Part shown: one piece after another, positions 39,452 to 50,600 of the stretch
Layout of the letters: every line of letters starts with the position of its first letter
Position numbering within the stretch: position 1 is the stretch's first letter
From: Owenia fusiformis
Taxonomy: Eukaryota; Annelida; Polychaeta; Sabellida; Oweniidae
Reading direction: 5' to 3'
Length of the DNA: 64,000 bases
NCBI GenBank assembly: GCA_903813345.2
Contig: CAIIXF020000009.1
Coordinates: forward strand, 37,689,759-37,753,758
The notes under the pieces: generated by a model
The model's database searches: none
Seen by the model: the letters and a program-made list of their open reading frames with translations, nothing else
What the model was told of the DNA's origin: nothing
Translations under genes and position numbers: made by a program

Positions 39452-39662
39452 CATACTCCAAAATGTACCATTTCTTTTATTTCTTTTTAATGGTACAATA
39501 TAGTGACACGATAATATTTACATATGTTTTCAGCATAACTCTGAAGGTATTAATAATATCTTGATGTATTGGGTATTTTTAATATTTTTTATAAAAAATA
39601 ATGTTTACATTTTTTGTCAGCTGTGACGGAGCAGTTTTAACTGTGAACTACGTTAAGAATTT
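39452..39662 (+). repeat. ~210 bp direct repeat, copy 1
   Basis: Closely matches 41791-42007, starting CATACTCCAAAATGTACCA and ending with CTGTGACGGAGCAGTTT and ACGTTAAGAAT. The two copies bracket about 2.1 kb that contains the inverted-motif cluster and the mariner element. Confidence 0.8.
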
Positions 39663-39960
39663 AAGATTCAAATTATACCTTTTAAAAGTACCCTTAGAAG
39701 AGAGAACGTCACAAATCACTTTCCTAAATTATGAGAAGTAGCCTCTGAGAGATCTGGGGTAATGTAAATCTGAGATATAAAAACGACCACTCTTAGCATT
39801 TTTCGGAGGTTTGTACTGAAATCAACATGAATCAACATGGTGTAAACTCAACATAATATTTCTAATACGTTTCGCCAAGACGTAAAGTAGAATATCACGT
39901 GTAGTGTAAATTGTTACGCGGAATATGTCATACATTCATGGTTGCGCGGTATTTGTGATA

Positions 39961-40147
39961 GGGGTGAATATGCCATACTCACCTGCAGTATATGGCATAT
40001 TCCGCAGGTGAGTATGCGAAATTCCGCAGTGAATATGTGATGCATTGAATTCAGTGAATACCCGATACTCACCTTCAGAATATGTCATACTCACTTGCGG
40101 AATATGCCATATACGGAAGGTGAATATGACATATTCCGCAGGTGAAA
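39961..40147. repeat. Cluster of inverted copies of a ~20 bp motif
   Basis: At least six copies, in both orientations, of a motif near GGCATATTCCGCAGGTGA. Two neighbours form a perfect 13 bp hairpin (CATACTCACCTGC at 39974-39986 with its complement at 40004-40016). More copies lie at 40443-40522. The flanking strings TTACGCGG near 39915 and its complement near 40530 suggest one inverted-repeat unit of about 620 bp. Confidence 0.75.
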
Positions 40148-40442
40148 AACGTGATACAGAAAGACTTGGTTTGAATGGTTACGAGAATCGACTCTGAATG
40201 TAAAACTACGCTGGATTACCATTACTGTCAGTGCGTCGAGTACTAATATATGAATCCTGGATTGATTGGGTAAGTTTATTACGTGAGATTGGTGAGTGAT
40301 ACTTCTGCATACGTTGGTGTATTCGATAAACTGTACTGTTGATTCAGTAATCATTATGATAATTTATAAAGTTTTACTTGTTCGTTCAATCGATGCAATT
40401 GACAATTACATACTTCCGTTTCACGTTCTCATTGGTTAGTAT

Positions 40443-40522
40443 GTATGCCATATACCGCAGGTGAATCTGTCATACACCGCAAGTGAATATGGCATATTCG
40501 TTGCGGAATATGGCATATTTTT
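40443..40522. repeat. Second cluster of the same motif
   Basis: Three or four copies of the CATAT(A/T)CCGCAGGTGAAT motif and its complement. It mirrors the cluster at 39961-40147 and is followed by a segment (TTTACCGCGTAACAG) complementary to sequence near 39910. Confidence 0.7.
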
Positions 40523-40636
40523 GTATCGTGTTTACCGCGTAACAGAAATAGGGATAATATGAATTTATTCGAAATAGCGCACAGACATCCTGCATTCCGA
40601 CAGATGTATAACCTTTTACCACATAATATTACTGTA

Positions 40637-41667
40637 TACGAGGGGGTATCATTAATTAGTGAGACTTTTTTGAGGGAGCATCTTATATTCATCCAATTGC
40701 AATAAAACTTGGTAGGTATATGCCCTTGGGAATAGGGTATTGAATGAACACACTCATTAATTTATTTTCATAGATACCTAGCAACAGCGGTTACCATGGC
40801 AACAGTTGCTAGGGGTTGGTGGAGCAGCTAAAAAATTACCAGAAACAAGGGCACTTTTTACTATGTAATTTTTTACAAAATGACAGTTTCTTTTCAAATT
40901 TTGTTTACACAGTGCCCTGAGGTGGTTGTTATGACAACACAACCAATTATGATGCCATCTCTAGTACATGATGTCACACATGGCTGTGACATCAGAGACA
41001 CGGCCATTTTGCAGTACTTTAGGGTGGAGCAAAATTGGCTAAAATAGGGATGAATTCCAAATAACTCAATGTTAACATAAGATCTGTTATAAAATACAAT
41101 GCAATCAGAGGTATTCCAGCACTAGACACCTTAAGGGGCCTACATGAGATGTATGGACAGGAAAATGTGAAGCGGTCAACTGTTTACAGGTGGTATTCTA
41201 CATTTAAAGATAATGGAAACCACACTGTTTTTGATGCTCCCAGATGTGGTCACAAAGCCAATACCGTGATTCCAGAAAACATCAAACTTATTGAAGATAT
41301 GATATCTATGGATTGTAGACACACTATTACTGAACTTTGTATTATGTCTGGACTCAAATATTCCTAAGTTCAAAAGATTCTAACCCAAGAGCTATCTATG
41401 ACTCGTGTTAGCGCACATGAAATATAGAGAAATTGGAAAATTTGACGTAAAATCTTGAAGTTTTTTTATATTAATAACTGCTCCGGGTCACTGGTCATGA
41501 CGTCACATAGAAATCTTTTAAACCATTATATGATAGAGTTAACTTATCAAACTACATGAGGATGTAGCATACTACCAAGATGTTATTTGGTGAAAATATC
41601 AATGCAATTGAAGCAAATTTGAAAAAGTTATGGTACTTGTCTCACTAATTAATGATACCCCCTCGTA
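40637..41667 (+). mobile_element. Mariner-type element, degenerate, 1031 bp
   Basis: Both ends are the same perfect 29 bp inverted repeat, beginning TACGAGGGGGTATCATTAAT, and both are flanked by TA (40635-40636 and 41668-41669), the target preference of Tc1/mariner elements. The interior holds the N-terminal helix-turn-helix part of a transposase but no catalytic domain. Identical ends with a broken gene suggest mobility in trans by a related active copy elsewhere. Confidence 0.88.
41050..41430 (+). pseudogene. Mariner-like transposase, N-terminal DNA-binding part
   Basis: In one frame: an early stop, then RSVIKYNAIRGIPALDT, MYGQENVKRSTVYRWYSTF, DAPRCGHKA and ITELCIMSGLKYS, followed by a stop and, in the same frame, VQKILTQELSMTRVSAHE. 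This is the tandem helix-turn-helix and linker of mariner/SETMAR-like transposases. Two in-frame stops and absence of the catalytic aspartates make it a pseudogene. It lies inside the 29 bp-repeat element at 40637-41667. Confidence 0.85.
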
Positions 41668-41790
41668 TAAGTTACCATAAAAAATGACCATGTCAGGTGA
41701 TGGATCCACAGTAGGCACAACGAAAGACAAATACCCTATACTGAAATAAAGTTGACTATCATTTTCATGAGTTACCAAAAAAGAAATACT

Positions 41791-42007
41791 CATACTCCAA
41801 AATGTACCATGGCCATTTCTTTTATTTCTTTTTAATGGTACAATATAGCGACACGGTAAAAATTTCATATGTTTTTCAGCATAACTCTGAAGGTATTAAT
41901 GAGATCTTTATGTATTGGGTATTTTTAATTTTTTTTATAAAAAATAATGTTTAAATTTTTTGTCCGCTGTGACGGAGCAGTTTCAAATCTGAAATACGTT
42001 AAGAATA
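41791..42007 (+). repeat. ~210 bp direct repeat, copy 2
   Basis: Second copy of the 39452-39662 repeat, differing by a small insertion (GGCC) and scattered substitutions. It contains GTCCGCTGTGACGGAGCAG. It ends about 50 bp before the next element begins. Confidence 0.8.
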
Positions 42008-42053
42008 CAGAAGTCAAACTCCAATTCTTATCTCTAGACCTTGATTAAAATAC

Positions 42054-43110
42054 TACAGGGTGTCCCAGAACTCATGAGAATTTTTTGTGGGAGATATAAG
42101 GCATGGGTGATTTTTCTTCAAATTTGGTACACTTATTAAACACACTTTGGGGAATAACTGATATGAATTTCAGGCACATATCCTTTATATTTCCGAATTA
42201 ATTGACATTTGAATTCTTCATCGCCACAAACCCCGGAGTTATCGGGAAAATACAACAGTTTATGTCACATTTTGTCAATTTTATACAAATTCTCAACTAT
42301 AAAACCAACGTTTTTTGTATACGCTTAGTTCAGCATTTTTCTCATATTGATGATGCAATTTGATAAAACGATATATAAACTTTGATAGAGACCCAATACA
42401 TCAACAGATTGTACATTTGGTTTGCTGAAAGATCATAATGACATGTTCCTGGGGGACTGAAAGAAATGTCCCCATTTGCTAGCTAATATAATCTTGCATA
42501 TTGACAATGCACCAGTGAATAAGTCACTACATGCATGTCAGTAATGCATCCAATTTACTTTCTATTGAGACTTCACAGTACATAGTAGCTCCATATACTT
42601 GCCAGATTTTGCTCTACTAGACTTTTGATTTCTTTGGGGACCTTAAACAAAGATTAGTGAGCCATGTCACTGAAACGGTGGAAGAATTGAGTCATAGTGT
42701 TTCAGAGGACCCTACAGAAATGGCTATTGGACGATTTTGGAATGTGTATTTAGAGTAGCTGAAAAGACGACATCAACTGCAGATAATATGCTATAATAAC
42801 TCTGTAGAGATACGTTAGCTGAATGTGTATGATCCTATTAACTAATGTACTGAAACGCTGAAATAATTCAATGAACACAGTGCTATTAGAGTGGAGAAGT
42901 TGTGTAAATATTATCAAAATGTGATGTAAATTGTTGTATTTCTCTGACGACTCCAGGGTTTGTGGCGATGTAGGATTCAAATGTCAATAACTTCGGAAAT
43001 ATAAAAGATATATGCCTGAAATTCATGTCAGTTATTCCTCAATGTTTGTTTATTAAGTGCACTTAATTTGAAAGAAAATCATGCATGCCTTATATCTCCC
43101 TCAAAATGAC
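42054..43110 (+). mobile_element. Element with ~210 bp inverted arms around a dead transposase
   Basis: The left terminus TACAGGGTGTCCCAGAA is typical of some mariner-like elements. Arms at 42090-42302 and 42892-43102 are inverted copies of each other with moderate divergence. Between them lies a broken transposase C-terminus. The outer right terminus is not intact, although AGGTGTCCCATA at 43163 may be a displaced remnant. Confidence 0.7.
42430..42780 (+). pseudogene. Mariner-like transposase, C-terminal catalytic part
   Basis: Recognisable pieces, with frame changes and stops: ILHIDNAPVNKS (the second catalytic region), LPDFALLDF and FFGDLKQRLVSH (the region of the third catalytic residue), then ETVEELSHSVSED. 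This is the half missing from the element at 40637-41667. They lie in separate elements with different termini, so they are not one split gene. Confidence 0.75.
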
Positions 43111-43354
43111 TTGCAGAAGTCAATTTATTTTAATTGACATACTATATATAGGCCCTCAACTCCAGGTGTCCCATATCCGTCCTTCGGATAAATGTACAAG
43201 AGTAGGTGACGTTCACAACAGATCTTGGTCTGATGCGATCAGGTCTCCCGGGGACTGGTCCATGGCAGGACAAACTACAGAGGACCACTTCCTCAGCATC
43301 TGTATTGAGGACGAATATATTTTTATAAAGATATGTCTCTTATTGAAAATATGG

Positions 43355-44340
43355 CAAATAAAATCAGACAGGAATGAAAGGCCTGGTTTGAAACATTACA
43401 AGTCATATATCTGTTAAGTTGGTTTATTTTTGAGTTCGCGTATTCTTATGCTGGTGTTCTGCATTCCGATCATAATTCCTATATACTCGTATATGGTCAT
43501 GTTATAGAACTTATTATTTAAAGAATACAGTCCAGTCTTAGCAAATAAAATCAGACAGGAATGAAACGCCTGGTTTGAAACATTACAAGTCATATATCTG
43601 TTAAGTTGGTTTATTTTTGAGTTCGCGTATTCTTATGCTGGTGTTCTGCATTCCGATCATAATTCCTATATACTCGTATATGGTCATGTTATAGAACTTA
43701 TTATTTAAAGAATACAGTCCAGTCTTAGCAAATAAAATCAGACAGGAATGAAACGCCTGGTTTGAAACATTACAAGTCATATATCTGTTAAGTTGGTTTA
43801 TTTTTGAGTTCGCGTATTCTTATGCTGGTGTTCTGCATTCCGATCATAATTCCTATATACTCGTATATGGTCATGTTATAGAACTTATTATTTAAAGAAT
43901 ACAGTCCAGTCTTAGCAAATAAAATCAGACAGGAATGAAACGCCTGGTTTGAAACATTACAAGTCATATATCTGTTAAGTTGGTTTATTTTTGAGTTCGC
44001 GTATTCTTATGCTGGTGTTCTGCATTCCGATCATAATTCCTATATACTCGTATATGGTCATGTTATAGAACTTATTATTTAAAGAATACAGTCCAGTCTT
44101 AGCAAATAAAATCAGACAGGAATGAAACGCCTGGTTTGAAACATTACAAGTCATATATCTGTTAAGTTGGTTTAGTTCGGGTATTCTTATGCTGGTGTTC
44201 TGCATTCCGATCATAATTCCTATATACTCGTATATGGTCATGTTATAGAACTTATTATTTAAAGAATACAGTCCAGTCTTAGCAAATAAAATCAGACAGG
44301 AATGAAACGCCTGGTATGGAACATCACATATATCTGTTAA
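43355..44340. repeat. 187 bp satellite, six copies
   Basis: Copies begin at 43355, 43542, 43729, 43916, 44103 and 44283. Four periods are exactly 187 bp and the fifth is 180 bp (a small deletion near 44175). Copies are almost identical, indicating recent amplification. The last copy is partial. A diverged further copy continues into the last exon of the cysteine-rich gene. Confidence 0.95.
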
Positions 44341-44361
44341 GAATAGTATGAGTTCGTGTGT

Positions 44362-44639
44362 TCATAAGCGTAAGTGTTCTGTTTTCCGAATCGATGTATG
44401 TGATCTTGTCATTGGACATTTATATATCACATTTATATTCTTGCCTTGGCATTGCCCATTCCTGCAGTACATTCTTCCTAGGCATTCGGGGCTTCTTGCA
44501 CAGTGACATCCTCTCCCGCTTTTCATCACACATTTGCCTTTCTGTATTCCCGCAAAGCCTCCAACAGTACAGTACTTGTTTCTGCCATTCTCGTATTGAA
44601 GGCAGTCATTGTCAACTCTGCAAGTCTCCTCACATTTTC
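44362..44639 (-). CDS. Cys-rich gene exon 3 (last)
   Basis: Begins after the acceptor tcaaag with GKCEETCRVDNDC, contains CVMKSGRGCHC and MYCRNGQCQGKN, and ends TEHLRL followed by TGA. It has eleven cysteines in 91 residues. The final dozen codons and the stop lie in sequence that is a diverged copy of the 187 bp satellite just downstream. Sense AATAAA strings exist in the satellite units and could serve as polyadenylation signals. Confidence 0.8.
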
Positions 44640-47600
44640 CTTTGAATATTCAATATGAATTACACGATGGAGTTTAGTGCTAATTTGGCATTCCTTCATA
44701 TTTTGATTTTGGAATTTATAAAACGATTAGGTAATCTCACATTAACAATAAATAGAATAGAAACATGCATCAGATAGGATGTTCCCATTTACCATTTCCC
44801 AAGGGCACACAGTTGGAAGGCCCTCTACATTCATCACTCGACCTGCAGCGTTCTCCTATATCTTTCATAGGTTCACATATTTCCTGATTACACCAATATT
44901 CATACTGGCAATCAATAGAGAATTTGCATTTTCGTTTAGTTATCATTTGGCATTCACATTCCTCCTCGCATATTCCTCCGAACACCCCTTTTTACAAAAG
45001 AAGAATACATACATTTTAAGAAAATAGGTATGTCAAAGAAGACGTTCAGCAAAACGTTGCCCTGATAGCTCAGAAAAAGTAAAAAATCTCTACAGGCCTT
45101 ATTGTCCCTTTAAGTTGCATAATAGTTTTTACAAATGTAATTGGGAATTACATCACGGGGGTAAAGCAGACCCGATGATGCAATGAGTTTGCTCGGCGGT
45201 ATCATGACTGTGTAACGGGTCTTTATGTATAAGTGTGCTCGGCGGTAGGTTCAAACAACGCGGATCCTCAAAGCATGTGCTCATGGTATATTCGTGTTTC
45301 AACACCCGTGTACATTGGGTATCAAAATTTTATCTAATCTCAGTTTATGCATAACATTAATCAGCTGTTATTCTATGATGTACCGTAACCCCATGAGTAG
45401 TAGGAAAATTGGTCCCATGAGGCCAGGCTGCTCAGGCTGTTCATCTAAAACCGGAAGTCAGCCATTTTGACAGGAAGTCGGCCATTTTGACCGGAAGTCA
45501 GCCCGGAAGTCAGCCATTTAACCGGAAGTCAGCCCGGAAGTCAGCCATTTAACCGGAAGTCGGCCATTTTGAAGCTTTCTGACAGGAAGTCAGCCATTTT
45601 GAATTCTGTCTGGGCAAAGGGTGACATCATAGCGGAAGTGAGGCATCTTTTAGTCGGCCTGGGTAGGTTTTAAAGCGGAAGTTAGCCATCTTTTATTCGG
45701 TCTGGGCAGGTTCATGTTTTCATAGAGGAAGTTGAGCCATTTTAACTTTGGCCTGAGCAAGTGGATCATATTTTTGGCAGGAAACGTAAATGTAGCCATA
45801 TTGATAGCCTTATATCATATGAATAAGGATTACGATGGCATTGGTCTCACTCGAATCATGAATACATTATGCAAGATCACTTAATTGCTCTTGAAGCATC
45901 TATCTTTAGGACTCTTTAGTTAAAACTGAGTAATTTATAGAGACTCATTTTTAATTTTTGACCAAATTTATGTTAGGTTCACTATAGTCTCAATGAGAAA
46001 TGAGGGATGGTTATATTTAACAACTTCACCTCTCTCTCTACTTTCACATGTGAACATAACACAATTCTTTCTAACACACATAAAATTTATTTACATATAA
46101 TACAGCATAATATACATCATAATTACATTTTTATACAATATTTACAATAATGTTATATCAGAGTCCTTGACCCACGAGTCGAACTTTTTAGGCCAATATT
46201 GCCAACGCACTAAATGTTCCTTTTGACCCTTTCTTGTTCGTGTTTTTAGGATCTTTTCCACCTTCCAAATATCATCTTCATTCGCTTGTACCCTCTGGAG
46301 CTCTGCTTGGTAAAAAGTACCCTTAATGTCTTCATTTTGAAAATCTTTTAAACGATACAATGGAAGGCCCTGTCTGATGAAACGTTGCACTACTTTAAAA
46401 ATTTCACCAGTCCAATGCTCGTTGTATTCTCTTGTAAAAATATGTTTCGATTGGGTAATTCTAACCAAAGCTCCAATGGGAAATTTAAATATATATTTTG
46501 ACCTAGTTTTAACAGCAGCTGATTTTGGATAGTACATCCGCCACCAAATGGCCAGTTCATCGTCTTTAGATACATTTTTAGGAGCCATCTTTATGCTCCT
46601 ATGCCAGGTGGCATTATAACTTTTAACAAAATTTTGCAAATCGTCTATATATCTATAGTTCTGTTTATATGTCATAAACCTCATTATTTTCGTCTTCAAT
46701 GTCTTTATAAGACGCTCGGAAAAGTTGGCTTTGGGTGTATTTTCCGTAACAAAATGGCGTACTCCCCATCGAGCCAGCAATGTCTGTACGACCCTCGCAC
46801 GAAATTCTTGACCTTTATCCGTTCTAATGACATCTGGTTGACGCTGCCCTTCTTTGAAGATGTCATCAAAGGCCTCTGCAACAGCTTTACCCGTCTTGTT
46901 AGGTAGAGGCTTAACCCAGGCAAAACGGGACATGATGTCAATCACGACTAGGATAAACTTCGTATTGTCATTCTCTGTTGACCAAGTAGACATATCCATG
47001 AGATCAGCATCCCATTGTTCATCAATATGTGAAACATATACTTTGTTCCGAGTAAATCGTCTCTTATAAGGTCTCTGTAGGCCATAAGCTTCTTGATTGT
47101 CCAGCCATTTCTTTACCTGATAACGGGACAGCTGGTATTTCCCATCATTTAGCACAGCTCTATAGAGTTTGTCTGGTCCAGCAAAGGCTCCAGAATTTCG
47201 ACTGTCAAAGTATAATTTCTTTAAATAGTCTTGATATGCCATCTTACACTGTCGGAATCTGACTCCTTAATGACGATCTCTCTTTAAATTGCTAATATTT
47301 ATCACTCAGTGCTTGATTCAACAGCCTCGTTTTCGGATTCACTCTGTTCTTCCTCAGAGCTACTTTCCTGGTCTGTATCCTCTATAAAGACCTCATCAAA
47401 CTTGTGTTTGTTTTTTAAAAGTGTCTTCCTAATGGCTAAGTTCACAGAGACACCCCTCCTCATCATATTATTTATTGAATCAATTATATTTCTGTGTAAC
47501 GCATTGTCTTTTACATCAACCGTTAGCTTGACGAATTGTTTATATCCTTTCATAAATTCTTCCTTATTCGTCGACAATAGTTTATTATCTGCCTTTTCTA

Positions 47601-50600
47601 CAGCCTCTGTCTTATCCATCCCTCTATCCATATACTCATCCACTTTACGTCGGTGGTCTTCCTCATTCTGTCTTATAGACCACTTCTTTAAGAATGCAAA
47701 TGTTTCATTTGCTTTCAAATCACCATCATCGTCATCAACGTCGTTGTCTTTGTCTTGAGGAATCTTCTCCTCAATATTTTGGGAAGATTGGGTCCTCATC
47801 CTCTTGGGTAGTGGTGCCTGATCTTGACACCAATTTTTTATATGCCTCTGTAAGTCGTGAATGCTTTCAAATACTAAACCACAGTCATCGCACGATACCA
47901 TGTTATCTTCTCGAACTTCAGATTCCAAGTAAGGGAAGTTCTTAACATCACTACTATTTATAAATGTCGTCGGATGGCCCACTTTTGAAATACCCTGTCT
48001 TTCAAGTAAGTGTTTTGAATCATTCATTGGTTCCTTGAAGTTGCGGGAATCGTGATGACTTTCTAATTCTACTTCACTTTTGCTAAAGACATTTGGTTTC
48101 AATCTGTTTTGTTCCGAGGTTTCTTGTTTCAGATCAAGAAGCAGGTAACCATAGGGTCGACTAGTTGCGTTGGTATATGCTCTGACCAACTTGTTTCCAT
48201 TTCCAGGGTACATCTGCCTCGATAAGAATGCCACCTGTTGGCGATCTCTCGGGTTATTGAATAGTATCATATAGTGAGAGTTTAAGCTCATCGATCTATT
48301 CATTTTTCCTTGATGATACATATTCTGGAGTAGGCATATCACAGACAGATTTCGATGGTGACTGCCTTTGCTATAGAGATCACATATCCGTTGATCATTT
48401 GTTGCCTCATTCATAAGATCATCGAGAAGTATCAAAGTAGGAACCGAAGTGTCAAGGTATCTTGAATCATCAATATCCTCTGGTATTCCCTTCACAAATT
48501 CCAAACGTGGGTATTTTCTTAGCTCTTCGTAGGCAGGCTGCCATTGACCATAACACCAGATGATTCTTCTAGGAATTGGGGATATATACCGTTCAACATT
48601 TTTGATCAAGTGCTTCATAAGCCAGGTCTTCCCCGACGATGTTGGTCCGGCTGAAAATACAACCAAAAATATTTTTAATAAATTGACACAATCTCTTTCT
48701 ATATTTAAACATCAATCAGACTTTTAATTTCAACATGTCCATGCCTATACCTGCTATCATAGTAAACGGATGTTTCAGCATAACATCAGACTGATGCATT
48801 TTTTCTCCATGAAACTTATTCATATGCCTTGATAGGTTATCACCTCTCGTAAAATTCACACTACACTCAGAACAATTGAAAGACATGTTGTCTGTTCAAG
48901 ATCTATCAGTAAAATGACTAAAAACATGGACAACTTAAAATATATAAGAATATTCTAATGTGCAGTATTTGGATTGGTTCAAAATGTGTCAATTAAGATC
49001 AATTGTAAACATAAACAGGCATTGATGACATTATAAACTATTGTATATTAAAGTAAAGGGAGGGGAGGGGGTTTGGAAGATGGAGAAGAGGCAAGAGGAG
49101 GTTGGGAGGAAGTAGGAGGAGGTATGAGGTAGGGAGGAGGTGGGAGGAGGTAAGGAAGAGGTTGGAGGAGGTAAGGAGGAGGTAATGATGAGGTAGGGAG
49201 GAGCGGGAGGAGCTGGGAGGAGGTAAGGAGGAAGCGGGAGGAGGTAGAGAGGAGGTGGGAGGAGGTAAGGAGGAAGCGGGAGGAGGTAGAGAGGAGGTGG
49301 GAGGAGGTAAGGAAGAGGTGGGAAGAGGTTACGAGGATATATGGAGGATGTAATGATGAGGTAGGGAGGAGGCGGGAGGAGGTAAGGAGGAGGTAAGGAG
49401 GAAGTGGGAGGAGGTAGGGAGGGAGTAGGGAGGAGGCGGGAGGAGGTAAGGAGGAGGTAAGGAGGAAGTAGGGAGGGAGTAGGGAGGAGGTAGGGAAGGG
49501 ATAAAGAGGAGTTAGGGTGGATGTTGGAGGAAGCGGAGGGAGGTAAGGAGGGGGGAGGTAGTACTTACTTGCTTATCTTATAATGACCATGTGCCAAAGT
49601 CCTGATCCCGTCATCTAGCACATACCTCTTGTCATCATATGGATTAAGAGTAATTTTATTGATCTTTAACATGTATATCTCATGTTTGAAAGACCTGAAT
49701 TGCTTCATACATCCCATAGATAGCTTATGATCTAGCACTGCCTCTCTATAGTCGTCATGAGTGATGGTGTTCTTGACAACTGCTCTAGTAACCCCCTTCG
49801 CAGTTTTCTTGGCTTCACTAGCCACTAACAGAGAATACATCTTTGGTTTTAAACCAACAAATTCAGATGGAGGTATCCCCGCGGTTTCATCTTTAAATTT
49901 CCCGATGACTTTCTTGTTATCTAAAGAGAATAATGGGTGGTCCTTCGGAAAGTCAGATGTATCGTAAAGATCCTTTTGCTGACCCATATCTGCATAAATG
50001 TCATCTGTGTATATGTGATAACACAGGCTGAAATATAAAATATAAACACATAATACTACTTTATTAGTGATAAAATAGTTATACTAATGATATAAACACA
50101 ACAATATTATTATAATATGTAATTCATTTTTGAAACATAAATACCTGTCAGTATCTGTAAAAAGAAGAGTTGCATCGTCTCCATATGTCGGAACAATATG
50201 ATCATAGTGGTAATTGTACATCAGTGTCTTGCTGACATCAAGAATGGCGAAGCCACAGTATATTGGGCGGTTAAGATAGAGCTTAGTTTTCCTTAGTTCA
50301 ACAGCGGCCAGATCTTCATTGAATATGTTGAAGGCATAAAAGCTCGGTTTGCAGACTAATTTCCGGAGTCTTTTATCTTTATTTACAAGCTCAATCTGTC
50401 TCCGTCGGCGTAAATTTTCACAGGTTTTGCCAAAGACACTGAAAACAGATAAGATTCTCAATTAATAAGATTAATATGAATTGAGGATGTCGATTTAATT
50501 ACTTAAATAATTTATATGACATAACTATAGAGTTGCATCTCACCTGTTGTTCATTAACTTGAACAGATCCTTTTCAAACGCATTCTTTGCCAGCTTTCTT

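Noticed and set aside
43085-43417. 110-codon plus-strand frame with an RSWSDAIRSPGDWSMAGQ segment
   Set aside because: The composition is more protein-like than its neighbours, but I could match it to no family, and it spans the end of the inverted-arm element and the start of the satellite.
43975-44241. 88-codon minus-strand frame with an internal repeat (MTIYEYIGIMIGMQNTSIRI)
   Set aside because: Pure product of the 187 bp satellite; the repeat length is not a multiple of three and the frame survives only across two copies.
43355-44340. Regular array considered as CRISPR-like
   Set aside because: The whole 187 bp unit is repeated without unique spacers, the genome is eukaryotic, and there are no cas genes; it is a tandem satellite.
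47309-47758. 149-codon plus-strand frame rich in Ser and Leu
   Set aside because: It is the antisense shadow of the acidic, charged C-terminal part of the Polinton ATPase and has no start context or similarity.
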